Assembly: GCA_036171275.1 (NCBI GenBank)
Contig: JAVHQT010000093.1
Coordinates: 5,862 to 69,861 of the forward strand
Origin: PALSA-1006 sp036171275
Lineage (GTDB): Bacteria; Pseudomonadota; Gammaproteobacteria; Burkholderiales; Gallionellaceae
Direction of reading: 5' to 3'
DNA length: 64,000 bases
The translations under genes were made by a program, and so were the position numbers. Under the pieces are notes generated by a model. The model did no database searches. It had not been told where the DNA came from and saw nothing but the letters and a program-made list of their open reading frames with translations. Below, piece after piece: positions 36,356-44,503 of this stretch. Position 1 is the stretch's first letter, and the number at the start of each line of letters is the position of its first letter.

Positions 36356-37807
36356 ATGAGCTTCTTATCCACCTTGTTTCCAGCCTACGCTGAAATCTTT
36401 TTACTACTGATGGTGTGCGTCATTCTAATCGCCGATCTGTTCACCACTGGAAAATCAAAATCAGTGACCTATTTGATGATGCAATTTACCTTGCTTGGTT
36501 GCTCACTGATTACCGTTGCCACCCATCAAAATGGTATTTTTTATCTGCTTAACAATATGTACGTCGATGATTTAATGTCTGACGTTTTAAAATTACTAAG
36601 CTACCTTGCTGTCTCGATGATGCTAGTCTATTCAAGAACTTACCTAATGACTAGAGGCTTATTTACAGGGGAATTTCTCGCACTGACATTATTTTCTTTA
36701 CTCGGCATGATGGTCATGATATCGGCCAGCAACTTCGTCAGCCTTTACTTAGGCTTAGAACTTTTATCACTGAGTTTGTACGCAATGGTCGCCCTGCAAA
36801 GGGATTCAGCAATTGCAACAGAAGCAGCGATGAAATACTTTATTTTGGGTGCGCTTGCTTCAGGGTTGCTGCTCTACGGAATGTCGATGCTGTACGGGGC
36901 AACCGGATCGCTTGATATTATCACCATCCTCAACGCTATCCAGCACGGCGTTTCCAATCCATCCTTACTCGTATTTGGCTTAGTTTTTATTGTGTCTGGA
37001 CTTGCTTTCAAACTAGGGGTAGTGCCATTTCATATGTGGATACCCGATGTATATCAAGGTGCCCCAACTGCCATCACCATGCTGATAGGAACTGCACCGA
37101 AACTTGCTGCCTTTGGTTTCATTATGCGAATCTTGGTTGAAGGAATGCAGCCGCTTATGGTGCACTGGTCCGGCATGTTGGCAATACTAGCAGTCTTATC
37201 AATGGCCATTGGCAACCTAACCGCGATTGCGCAAATCAATATCAAACGAATGCTTGCCTACTCAACCATCGCCCACATGGGCTTTCTCCTGCTTGGTATT
37301 TTAAGTGGTGGAATTGAAGGCTATGGCTCAGCAATGTTTTATGCTGTTGCCTATGTGCTGATGAGCTTAGGTGGTTTTGGCATGGTCTTGCTGCTTTCGC
37401 GTGAAGGATTTGAAGCTGACAAAATAGATGACTTTAAAGGCCTTAACCAACGCAGCCCTTGGCTAGCTTTCATGATGCTTTTGCTCATGTTTTCAATGGC
37501 AGGAGTACCACCCACGATTGGTTTCTATGCTAAGTTTTCCGTACTGAATGCCGCCTTCCAAGCTGGGCACACCAACATCGTCATCGCCGCAGTATTTTTC
37601 TCACTAATTGGCGCTTTTTACTACTTAAGAATTGTTAAATTAATGTACTTCGACGCGCCAGAAAGTCATGAAAAAATATACATGCAGCCAGATAGCAGCT
37701 TACTTATCTCAATAAATGGCTTGGCTGTGCTCTTGCTAGGAATTTTGCCAGGCACGCTGATGTCAGTTTGCGCAGTTTCAGTCCAACAATCTTTAATGCT
37801 GCACTAA
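36356..37807 (+). CDS. nuoN: NADH-quinone oxidoreductase subunit N
   Basis: The 483-aa antiporter-like subunit contains YLGLELLSLSLYAMVAL, PFHMWIPDVYQGAPTAITMLI and KRMLAYSTIAHMGFLLLG. It is last in the complete nuoA-N operon, with a strong intrinsic terminator 35 bases after its stop. Confidence 0.97.
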   Translation: MSFLSTLFPAYAEIFLLLMVCVILIADLFTTGKSKSVTYLMMQFTLLGCSLITVATHQNGIFYLLNNMYVDDLMSDVLKLLSYLAVSMMLVYSRTYLMTRGLFTGEFLALTLFSLLGMMVMISASNFVSLYLGLELLSLSLYAMVALQRDSAIATEAAMKYFILGALASGLLLYGMSMLYGATGSLDIITILNAIQHGVSNPSLLVFGLVFIVSGLAFKLGVVPFHMWIPDVYQGAPTAITMLIGTAPKLAAFGFIMRILVEGMQPLMVHWSGMLAILAVLSMAIGNLTAIAQINIKRMLAYSTIAHMGFLLLGILSGGIEGYGSAMFYAVAYVLMSLGGFGMVLLLSREGFEADKIDDFKGLNQRSPWLAFMMLLLMFSMAGVPPTIGFYAKFSVLNAAFQAGHTNIVIAAVFFSLIGAFYYLRIVKLMYFDAPESHEKIYMQPDSSLLISINGLAVLLLGILPGTLMSVCAVSVQQSLMLH

Positions 37808-37841
37808 GCTCAACTGAATTGAATTAATTTATCTTCAACAA

Positions 37842-37869
37842 ACTCCCGCTGCGGCGGGAGTATTTTTTT
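37842..37869 (+). terminator. Intrinsic terminator of the nuo operon
   Basis: A perfect 8-bp GC-rich stem, ACTCCCGC and GCGGGAGT, with a TGCG tetraloop is followed by A and seven T residues. This is the strongest terminator in the window. It ends only about 10 bases before the ATG of the Nudix gene. Confidence 0.9.
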
Positions 37870-37879
37870 GAGAAAAAAA

Positions 37880-38425
37880 ATGAATCTAACCGAAACTAAA
37901 GTAGCGAGCGAACACGTTTACGCAGGTGGATTTATCCAAGTTTATAAAGACAAAGTGCGACTACCTGACAGCACAATCTCGACACGCGAATACATCAAAC
38001 ACCCAGGTGCAGTCGCCATTTTAGCCATGTTAGAGAATGGCAATTTACTGATGGAACGGCAATTCCGCTATGCGCCGAATCAAGAATTCATTGAAATCCC
38101 AGCAGGGAAAATAGACCGAGGCGAAGCAATTTTAAAAACAGCACAACGCGAGTTGCTTGAGGAAACAGGCTACATCGCGCACCACTGGCAGCACCTGGCT
38201 TCCGCATGGCCTTGCATCGGATTTTCAGATGAGAAAATCGACTATTTTTTAGCCAAAGGACTCACTTTTCAAGGCAGAAAACTAGACGAAGGCGAATTTT
38301 TAGACGTTTTTGAAATGACCTTAGAGGACGCGCTTTCAGCCGTGCAAAGTGGCACGATAAATGACAGCAAAACCATCGTTGGTTTATTTTGGCTAGAAAA
38401 AACACTTCAAAATAAATTAAAATGA
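37880..38425 (+). CDS. Nudix hydrolase, ADP-ribose pyrophosphatase-like
   Basis: The 181-aa protein carries a full Nudix box, GKIDRGEAILKTAQRELLEETG (residues about 77-98). The preceding beta strand with RQFRYAPNQEFIEIPAG is typical of the NudF-type ADP-ribose pyrophosphatases. These split ADP-ribose into AMP and ribose 5-phosphate. ATG 37880 is chosen over a TTG inside the terminator T-tract. The ribosome-binding site is weak (TTGAGA). No promoter fits between the terminator and the ATG, so expression may depend on readthrough from nuo or on a promoter inside nuoN. Confidence 0.88.
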   Translation: MNLTETKVASEHVYAGGFIQVYKDKVRLPDSTISTREYIKHPGAVAILAMLENGNLLMERQFRYAPNQEFIEIPAGKIDRGEAILKTAQRELLEETGYIAHHWQHLASAWPCIGFSDEKIDYFLAKGLTFQGRKLDEGEFLDVFEMTLEDALSAVQSGTINDSKTIVGLFWLEKTLQNKLK

Positions 38426-38432
38426 TCAATAT

Positions 38433-38445
38433 AATCAACAGGTTA
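38433..38445 (+). promoter_or_regulatory. Putative IHF-binding site in front of amt
   Basis: AATCAACAGGTTA matches the IHF consensus exactly, but it also contains the AGG that would serve as the amt ribosome-binding site and ends five bases before its ATG. The position is odd for an activator-supporting bend, so the match may be chance here. Confidence 0.25.
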
Positions 38446-38450
38446 GCAAA

Positions 38451-39650
38451 ATGGAAAATTTAAAATCCGGGAGTGATGCACTTTTTATATTACTTGGCGC
38501 GATTATGGTTTTAGCCATGCACGCTGGCTTTGCTTTCTTGGAACTGGGTACGGTGCGCAAAAAAAACCAAGTCAACGCCTTGGTCAAAATTATTACCGAT
38601 TTCGCAATTTCCACCTTAGCGTATTTTTTTATCGGTTATAGCATCGCCTACGGCGTCAATTTTTTAATGGGCGCAGATAAACTCGTACAAAAAAATGGCT
38701 ACGAACTGGTTAAGTTCTTCTTTTTACTTACATTTGCCGCTGCAATTCCTGCCATCGTTTCAGGCGGCATAGCAGAACGCGCTAAATTTTATCCCCAGCA
38801 AGCAGCCACATTTTTGCTGGTTGGTTTCGTTTATCCATTTTTTGAAGGTATCGCATGGAATCACCGCCTTGGCATTCAAGCCTGGTTACTTGAAAACTTT
38901 GGTGCGGAGTTTCATGATTTTGCCGGCTCAGTCGTCGTCCACGCAGTGGGCGGATGGATCGGGCTTGCAGCGGTAATCTTGCTCGGCGCGCGCCGTGGGC
39001 GCTACAAAGATGGTCGTATTTCGGCACATCCGCCTTCCAGCATTCCCTTTCTAGCATTAGGCGCCTGGATTTTGACAATAGGCTGGTTTGGTTTTAACGT
39101 CATGTCCGCACAAGAGATTGGCAAAATCAGCGGATTAGTCGCAGTAAACTCACTAATGGCCATGGTTGGGGGCACGCTCGCCGCACTTTGGATGGGCAAA
39201 AACGATCCTGGCTTTGTGCATAATGGTCCACTCGCCGGCTTAGTGGCGGTCTGTGCCGGCTCCGATTTAATGCACCCATTGGGCGCACTTGTTGTCGGTG
39301 TTGTGGCGGGCATTATCTTCGTCTGGATGTTTATGCTGACCCAAAATCGCTGGAAAATAGATGACGTGCTGGGCGTATGGCCGTTGCATGGTCTGTGCGG
39401 CGCTTGGGGTGGATTAGCGGCTGGCCTATTTGGCATGAAAGCGCTGGGCGGCCTTGGCGGCGTCAGCTTTATTTCGCAATTTATTGGCACTTTACTGGGC
39501 ATTAGCATCGCCTTAGCCGGCGGTTTTGTGGTCTATGGCTTACTGAAAAAATTCGTCGGCATTCGCTTAGATCCAGAAGAAGAATTTAATGGTGCCGATT
39601 TAAGTATTCATAAAATTACCGCGACACCAGAACGAGAATCTGGGTGGTAA
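38451..39650 (+). CDS. amt: Ammonium transporter (Amt family)
   Basis: The 399-aa membrane protein has about 11 helices. The pore twin histidines are visible in DFAGSVVVHAVGGWIG and DVLGVWPLHGLCGAWGG, and the first helix has HAGFAFLELGTVR. Amt proteins move ammonium across the inner membrane and are usually gated by GlnK. No glnK/glnB gene lies next to it. No cleaved signal peptide is obvious. The C-terminal tail (GIRLDPEEEFNGADLSIHK) carries the usual PII-interaction region. Confidence 0.94.
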   Translation: MENLKSGSDALFILLGAIMVLAMHAGFAFLELGTVRKKNQVNALVKIITDFAISTLAYFFIGYSIAYGVNFLMGADKLVQKNGYELVKFFFLLTFAAAIPAIVSGGIAERAKFYPQQAATFLLVGFVYPFFEGIAWNHRLGIQAWLLENFGAEFHDFAGSVVVHAVGGWIGLAAVILLGARRGRYKDGRISAHPPSSIPFLALGAWILTIGWFGFNVMSAQEIGKISGLVAVNSLMAMVGGTLAALWMGKNDPGFVHNGPLAGLVAVCAGSDLMHPLGALVVGVVAGIIFVWMFMLTQNRWKIDDVLGVWPLHGLCGAWGGLAAGLFGMKALGGLGGVSFISQFIGTLLGISIALAGGFVVYGLLKKFVGIRLDPEEEFNGADLSIHKITATPERESGW

Positions 39651-39750
39651 ATTAACCTTTCCAAAAGCCTTAAACCAACAGAGCCAATCTTCACGATAAA
39701 CATTCGCGATGCGTCATGATGGCGCTCGATTAAACCGAAAGAAAAAAACG

Positions 39751-40887
39751 ATGAATTCCCCCTTACAACTCACGCAAGCATTGATAGCAAAGCAGTCACT
39801 CACGCCTTTCGATGCCGGTTGCATGGACTTAATTTGCGAACAGTTAACGCCACTGAACTTTAAGCTTGAAAAAATCCGTCATGGTGAAGTTGATAATTTA
39901 TATGCACGGCGTGGTTCAACCACGCCTGTTGTTTGTTTCGCCGGACATACCGACGTCGTCCCAACAGGACCCGTTGATAAATGGTTGAGCGACCCTTTTA
40001 CGCCAACCGTGCGCAACGGCATGTTATACGGGCGCGGAGCCTCTGATATGAAAGGCTCAATTGCCGCCTTTGTGATTGCGACTGAAAAGTTTGTTACAGA
40101 ATTTCCACAGCATGCCGGCTCAATTGCGCTACTTCTAACGTCGGACGAAGAAGGCGTTGCCGTAGATGGCACGGTACGCGTAGTAAAAGCTTTGCAAGCA
40201 CGAGGGGAATTGCTCGATTATTGCATTGTTGGCGAACCCACCGCAGTGGCCATAACGGGCGACACCATTAAAAATGGTCGGCGCGGCTCATTGTCTGGGA
40301 AGTTAATTATCAAAGGAATTCAAGGACATATCGCCTATCCGCATTTAGTTAAAAATCCAATTCATCTAGCCGCACCCGCGATCGATGAATTAGCAACAAC
40401 GGTTTGGGATGCCGGCAACGAATATTTTCCGCCAACTTCTTGGCAAATTTCTAACATTCACGGCGGCACAGGCGCGACCAATGTCGTGCCGGGAACAGTA
40501 GAAATTTTGTTTAATTTCCGACATTCCACCGCCAGCACACCAGATGCACTGAAAGATAAAGTTCACGCCATTTTAGATAAGCATCAGCTCGATTATGAAC
40601 TGGACTGGGAAATTTCCGGCAAACCTTATCTGACTGCAAGCGGCAATTTAGTTGATGCCGTTGCTGCCGCCATAAAACAAGTACAAGGCATTGACACCGA
40701 ACTTTCCACCAGCGGTGGCACCTCAGATGGGCGTTTTATCGCCGACATCTGTCCGCAGGTGATTGAATTAGGACCGCTCAACGCGACCATCCACAAATTA
40801 AACGAATGCGTTGCGGTGGCAGACTTAGACGCATTGAGCGAAATTTATCGATTAACCCTCATCAATTTATTGGTCAAACCTGAATGA
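39751..40887 (+). CDS. dapE: Succinyl-diaminopimelate desuccinylase
   Basis: The 378-aa di-zinc peptidase-family enzyme removes succinate from N-succinyl-LL-diaminopimelate in lysine and peptidoglycan precursor synthesis. Metal-binding motifs are visible: CFAGHTDVVPTGP, GRGASDMKGS, the catalytic pair TSDEEG, VGEPTA, and the final histidine in NATIHKLNECV. Substrate motif GGTSDGRFIA is present. ATG 39751 gives the standard DapE N-terminus; the in-frame codons upstream are rejected. It overlaps prmB by four bases. Confidence 0.96.
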   Translation: MNSPLQLTQALIAKQSLTPFDAGCMDLICEQLTPLNFKLEKIRHGEVDNLYARRGSTTPVVCFAGHTDVVPTGPVDKWLSDPFTPTVRNGMLYGRGASDMKGSIAAFVIATEKFVTEFPQHAGSIALLLTSDEEGVAVDGTVRVVKALQARGELLDYCIVGEPTAVAITGDTIKNGRRGSLSGKLIIKGIQGHIAYPHLVKNPIHLAAPAIDELATTVWDAGNEYFPPTSWQISNIHGGTGATNVVPGTVEILFNFRHSTASTPDALKDKVHAILDKHQLDYELDWEISGKPYLTASGNLVDAVAAAIKQVQGIDTELSTSGGTSDGRFIADICPQVIELGPLNATIHKLNECVAVADLDALSEIYRLTLINLLVKPE

Positions 40888-41819
40888 CGACTTTGCATCT
40901 TTTTTCTGATCACTCTGAGCTACAAACTTTGCGCGATTGGTTGCGTTTTGCGGTCAGTGCGTTTAATGAAGCCAAACTGAGTTTTGGCCACGGCTCGCTC
41001 AGTGCCTATGACGAAGCGGCCTATTTAATTTTGCATACGCTGCATTTACCGCTAGACACACTTGAACCTTTTTTGGATGCGCGACTGACGAATCATGAGC
41101 GCAAAGCCCTAAGCGAATTACTTAAATTACGCGTCGAAAAAAAAGTGCCTGCCGCCTATCTAACCCATGAAGCTTGGCTAGGTGACTTACCATTTTATGT
41201 GGATGAACGCGTGATTGTGCCCCGATCATTTATTGCCGAACCCCTACGCGAAGCCCTATTCCCTTGGATTGATTCCACTGAAAAAGTTAGCCGAGTATTG
41301 GATATGTGCACTGGCAGCGCCTGTTTGGCCATCCTTGCTGCGCATATTTTCCCACAAGCACGAGTGGATGCAGTGGATATTTCAGCCGATGCACTGGCAG
41401 TCGCACGGCGCAACGTGGACGACTACCAGTTAAATAATCGCGTGCAGCTAATTGAATCTAATCTATTTTCTCAATTAGATGGACAGCTATACGACCTCAT
41501 TATCAGCAATCCGCCCTATGTCGATGCCGCTTCCGTAGCCAAGCTTCCGGCCGAATATTTACATGAACCGACCTTAGCGCTCGGTAGCGGACAAGATGGT
41601 TTAGATGCAACCCGAGAAATTTTGGAACACGCCGCCGGACATTTAACACCCGGCGGTATTTTGCTGGTTGAAATCGGGCATAACCGCGACGCACTTGAAT
41701 CCGCCTACCCCAAGCTGGCCTTTAACTGGCTCAATGTTGCAGCGGGTGATGAATTTATCTTCATACTGCAGCGCGAAGATTTGCTCTGCGCCGGCATAAC
41801 CGACCAAGCCAGCCGCTAA
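40884..41819 (+). CDS. prmB: Ribosomal protein uL3 glutamine N5-methyltransferase
   Basis: The 311-aa SAM-dependent methyltransferase has the catalytic NPPYVDA motif and binding motif DMCTGSACLAILAA. The helical N-terminal domain with FGHGSLSAYDEAAYLILH and the stretch VPAAYLTHEAWLGDLPFYVDERVIVPRS marks PrmB rather than PrmC. It methylates a glutamine of ribosomal protein L3. Confidence 0.93.
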   Translation: MTTLHLFSDHSELQTLRDWLRFAVSAFNEAKLSFGHGSLSAYDEAAYLILHTLHLPLDTLEPFLDARLTNHERKALSELLKLRVEKKVPAAYLTHEAWLGDLPFYVDERVIVPRSFIAEPLREALFPWIDSTEKVSRVLDMCTGSACLAILAAHIFPQARVDAVDISADALAVARRNVDDYQLNNRVQLIESNLFSQLDGQLYDLIISNPPYVDAASVAKLPAEYLHEPTLALGSGQDGLDATREILEHAAGHLTPGGILLVEIGHNRDALESAYPKLAFNWLNVAAGDEFIFILQREDLLCAGITDQASR

Positions 41820-41878
41820 AAAACAATGGCTATTCAGTGAACAACTTTGATGAAATTATCTCGATTTTTGCGCTCAAT

Positions 41879-42091
41879 ATGCACTCTATCAAACCCGCTA
41901 GCCCTCATCACACTCAAGCCACGGCGGCTTCACCTTGTGTTGGCTATTGCACCACCGTGCTAGGCGACGACGTCTGTCGAAGTTGCCACCGCACCTTTGA
42001 AGAAATCACCCATTGGGTGGGCATGAGCGACGCAGAACGCATTCAAGTTAACCAACGAATTGCGACTAAAAAACAAACAATGGAAAAATAA
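41879..42091 (+). CDS. DUF1289 domain protein
   Basis: The 70-aa protein is built around SPCVGYCTTVLGDDVCRSCHRTF, EEITHWVGMSDAER, the DUF1289 signature with four conserved cysteines that may bind a metal. Function is unknown for the family. The ATG at 41879 puts the domain near the N-terminus; a GTG at 41837 would add 14 residues. Its stop lies one base before the uppP ATG. Confidence 0.85.
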   Translation: MHSIKPASPHHTQATAASPCVGYCTTVLGDDVCRSCHRTFEEITHWVGMSDAERIQVNQRIATKKQTMEK

Positions 42092-42092
42092 A

Positions 42093-42917
42093 ATGGATAT
42101 TTTGTTGTTATTGAAGGCAGTGATTTTGGGCGTAGTAGAAGGCCTAACCGAATTTTTACCCGTTTCGTCAACCGGACATTTAATTTTAGTCGGTGACTTA
42201 CTGCACTTTAACGACGAACGTGGCAAAGTATTTGAAATCGTCATTCAGCTTGCGGCAATTTTGGCCGTATGCTGGGAATATCGCGCCAAACTGCGTTCAG
42301 TCAGCAGTGGCTTGTTGCAAAAACAAGTCGCAGCGCAGCGCTTTACCCTGAATTTATTCATCGCTTTTTTACCACTTGCAGTGCTTGGTTTACTCTTTGG
42401 CAAAGTCATCAAAGCACATTTATTTGCCCCCGTTCCGGTTGCCCTGGCGTTTATTATTGGCGGACTAATTATTTTATGGGCGGAAAAACGCGAGCACACC
42501 GTAAGCATTCGAGCAGTAGAAGAAATGCGCTGGCAAGATGCCTTGAAAATGGGGCTAGCCCAAGCATTAGCGCTCATTCCTGGCACTTCGCGCTCTGGCG
42601 CAACAATTATCGGCGGCTTGTTTTTTGGCTTATCGCGGCAAGCGGCCACCGAGTTTTCCTTCTTTCTGGCCATTCCAACTATAGGCATGGCGACGCTGTA
42701 TGAAGTGGTCAAATACCGCCATGATTTTCACGCAGACGATTGGGGGATTTTTCTGGTCGGATCACTGGCATCCTTTATCAGCGCCTTCATTGCCGTGCGC
42801 GCCTTGTTGCGCTACATCAGTGGGCACGACTTCACAATTTTTGCCTGGTATCGCATCGCCTTCGGGCTGTTAGTATTACTCTCAGCTTACACCGGCACCG
42901 TCAACTGGTCGGCGTGA
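42093..42917 (+). CDS. uppP: Undecaprenyl-diphosphatase
   Basis: The 274-aa integral membrane enzyme (BacA family) recycles undecaprenyl pyrophosphate to the monophosphate lipid carrier for cell-wall synthesis. Catalytic signatures are GLTEFLPVSSTGHLILVGDL near the start and LIPGTSRSGATIIGGLFFGLSR in the middle. About seven to eight helices follow. ATG 42093 matches the usual start; earlier in-frame codons lie inside the DUF1289 gene. Confidence 0.96.
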   Translation: MDILLLLKAVILGVVEGLTEFLPVSSTGHLILVGDLLHFNDERGKVFEIVIQLAAILAVCWEYRAKLRSVSSGLLQKQVAAQRFTLNLFIAFLPLAVLGLLFGKVIKAHLFAPVPVALAFIIGGLIILWAEKREHTVSIRAVEEMRWQDALKMGLAQALALIPGTSRSGATIIGGLFFGLSRQAATEFSFFLAIPTIGMATLYEVVKYRHDFHADDWGIFLVGSLASFISAFIAVRALLRYISGHDFTIFAWYRIAFGLLVLLSAYTGTVNWSA

Positions 42918-42952
42918 TAGTTTATAACTATATGATTTTAAAGGATAAAATA

Positions 42953-43975
42953 ATGATCTCCCCACAACAAGCCTTGGCTCGTCTCATTGATCAACGCGAA
43001 ATTTTTTATGACGAAATGCTGTCGCTGATGCGGCAAATAATGCGTGGTGAGGTTTCCGCCACAATGATTTCAGCGATTCTGGTTGGCTTGCGCGTTAAAA
43101 AAGAGACGCTTGGAGAAATTTCCGCTGCAGCCTTTGTGATGCGAGAATTTGCTAGCAAAGTGCCGGTACTACAGCGCGAAAATCTGGTCGATACCTGCGG
43201 AACAGGCGGCGACGCTGCTCACACTTTTAACATTTCAACCACCAGTGCCATCGTCGCAGCGGCGGCCGGTGCGCGCGTTGCTAAGCACGGCGGACGCTCG
43301 GTTTCGTCCACTTGCGGATCGGCAGACGTGCTCGAAGCATTGGGCGTGAATTTAGCATTAAGCCCTGAACAAGTTGGGCAAAGCATTGATCAAATTGGCA
43401 TTGGCTTTATGTTTGCGCCCAATTTTCATGGCGCAATGAAGTACGCCGCACCGGTCAGACGCGAATTAGGCGTGCGTACTTTATTCAACGTTCTCGGCCC
43501 GTTGACCAATCCAGCAGGTGCGGAGCGGCAAGTCATGGGGGTTTTTCACCCAGACTTGGTCGGCATTCAAGCGCGCGTCTTGCAACGTTTAGGCAGCCGG
43601 CATGTTTTGGTCGTGCATGGGCGTGACGGCTTGGATGAAATTACCCTCAATGGCGAAACCTTGGTGGCCGAGCTAAAAGATGGCCAAGTAATCGAATACA
43701 GCTTGCGACCAGAACAATTCGGTTTGCAATCAACCTCGCTGGACACGATTAAAGTCAATAGCACCGAACAAGCCAAAGTGATGCTTCTGAGCGTGTTAAA
43801 TGACGAAGCCAGTGCCGCACGCGATATTGTATTGCTCAATGCCGGCGCAGCAATTTATACCGCCGGCATTGCCGCTAACCTGCAAGAAGGCATTGCTTTA
43901 GCTGCCAAAATGTTGGCCACTGGCGCAGCAAAAAATAAGCTACAAGCGCTTATTTCCCTGAGCTCAGCACTTTAA
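42953..43975 (+). CDS. trpD: Anthranilate phosphoribosyltransferase
   Basis: The 340-aa enzyme transfers phosphoribose to anthranilate in tryptophan synthesis. The PRPP-binding motif DTCGTGGDAAHTFNIS, the catalytic KHGGRSVSSTCGSADVLEALG and NVLGPLTNPA are all intact. AAGGATAAAATA precedes the ATG. No other trp gene is adjacent, so the gene is separated from trpEG and trpC here. Confidence 0.96.
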   Translation: MISPQQALARLIDQREIFYDEMLSLMRQIMRGEVSATMISAILVGLRVKKETLGEISAAAFVMREFASKVPVLQRENLVDTCGTGGDAAHTFNISTTSAIVAAAAGARVAKHGGRSVSSTCGSADVLEALGVNLALSPEQVGQSIDQIGIGFMFAPNFHGAMKYAAPVRRELGVRTLFNVLGPLTNPAGAERQVMGVFHPDLVGIQARVLQRLGSRHVLVVHGRDGLDEITLNGETLVAELKDGQVIEYSLRPEQFGLQSTSLDTIKVNSTEQAKVMLLSVLNDEASAARDIVLLNAGAAIYTAGIAANLQEGIALAAKMLATGAAKNKLQALISLSSAL

Positions 43976-44503
43976 ACCTTAGACAAACGCTGCTTTACTC
44001 CCTGCGCGGTGCGACCACCAAAGTCAGCCCGTGACGAATTGGTTTTGACGGCTAGGCAAAGCTTGGGACAGTTCAGACAGTACCTTCATGCTTGACACCG
44101 TCAGTCTGTGATTTCTTTGACCTGCTAAGTTACCCTGCCGCCGCACCGATCGCGTTCACGCAACATGAGCACGCGCCGCTGCGCTCCTCACTGCCGCAGG
44201 TACTGAAAGGTTCGGCGTGCTAGCCTTCACTCAATGCGAGGTCAAATCCCAGAGCGCGTTGTCAGCGGCGCCGCTACTCTCGGCGAAAAAAAAACTTCAC
44301 GGCTGTGGGTGAACACATGGAACACGCAGCGCCTTGACTACCTCGCGCTCATCGCCCGCCAGGCGGCAGGTCAGGCGTAACCGCAGGTCAACTCACCGTG
44401 GCTGCGCCTTTATTCGCACCTAAAAATCTCTAACCAATTGATTTATTTCTGTAAATTTTACCACTGACGGATTCAGAAGATTAGTTTATGGGCAGCCGGA
44501 AAC
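43976..44503. other. Gene-less gap between convergent trpD and ffh
   Basis: These 528 bases lie between two convergent genes. Positions about 44130-44400 are GC- and CpG-rich compared with neighbours and hold only short open frames: a 38-codon frame ending near 44100 on the plus strand, and on the minus strand a ~30-codon stretch rich in Leu, Arg and Glu. No RNA gene, terminator or transposase was recognised. It may be a decayed gene or mobile element. Confidence 0.5.
44431..44443 (-). promoter_or_regulatory. Putative IHF-binding site
   Basis: The minus strand reads AATCAATTGGTTA, an exact consensus match, 61 bases downstream of the ffh stop in the convergent gap. Confidence 0.35.

Noticed and set aside
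39002..39508. 168-codon minus-strand frame opposite amt
   Set aside because: Composition (Pro, Thr, Ala-rich without domains) and exact antisense position mark it as a shadow of the transporter gene.
42740..42952. Long in-frame N-terminal extension of trpD inside uppP
   Set aside because: The extension is another frame of uppP and looks like shadow translation; ATG 42953 has a ribosome-binding site and gives the normal TrpD start.
43976..44503. RNase P RNA or tmRNA in the trpD-ffh gap
   Set aside because: The conserved core sequences of these RNAs were looked for on both strands and not found.
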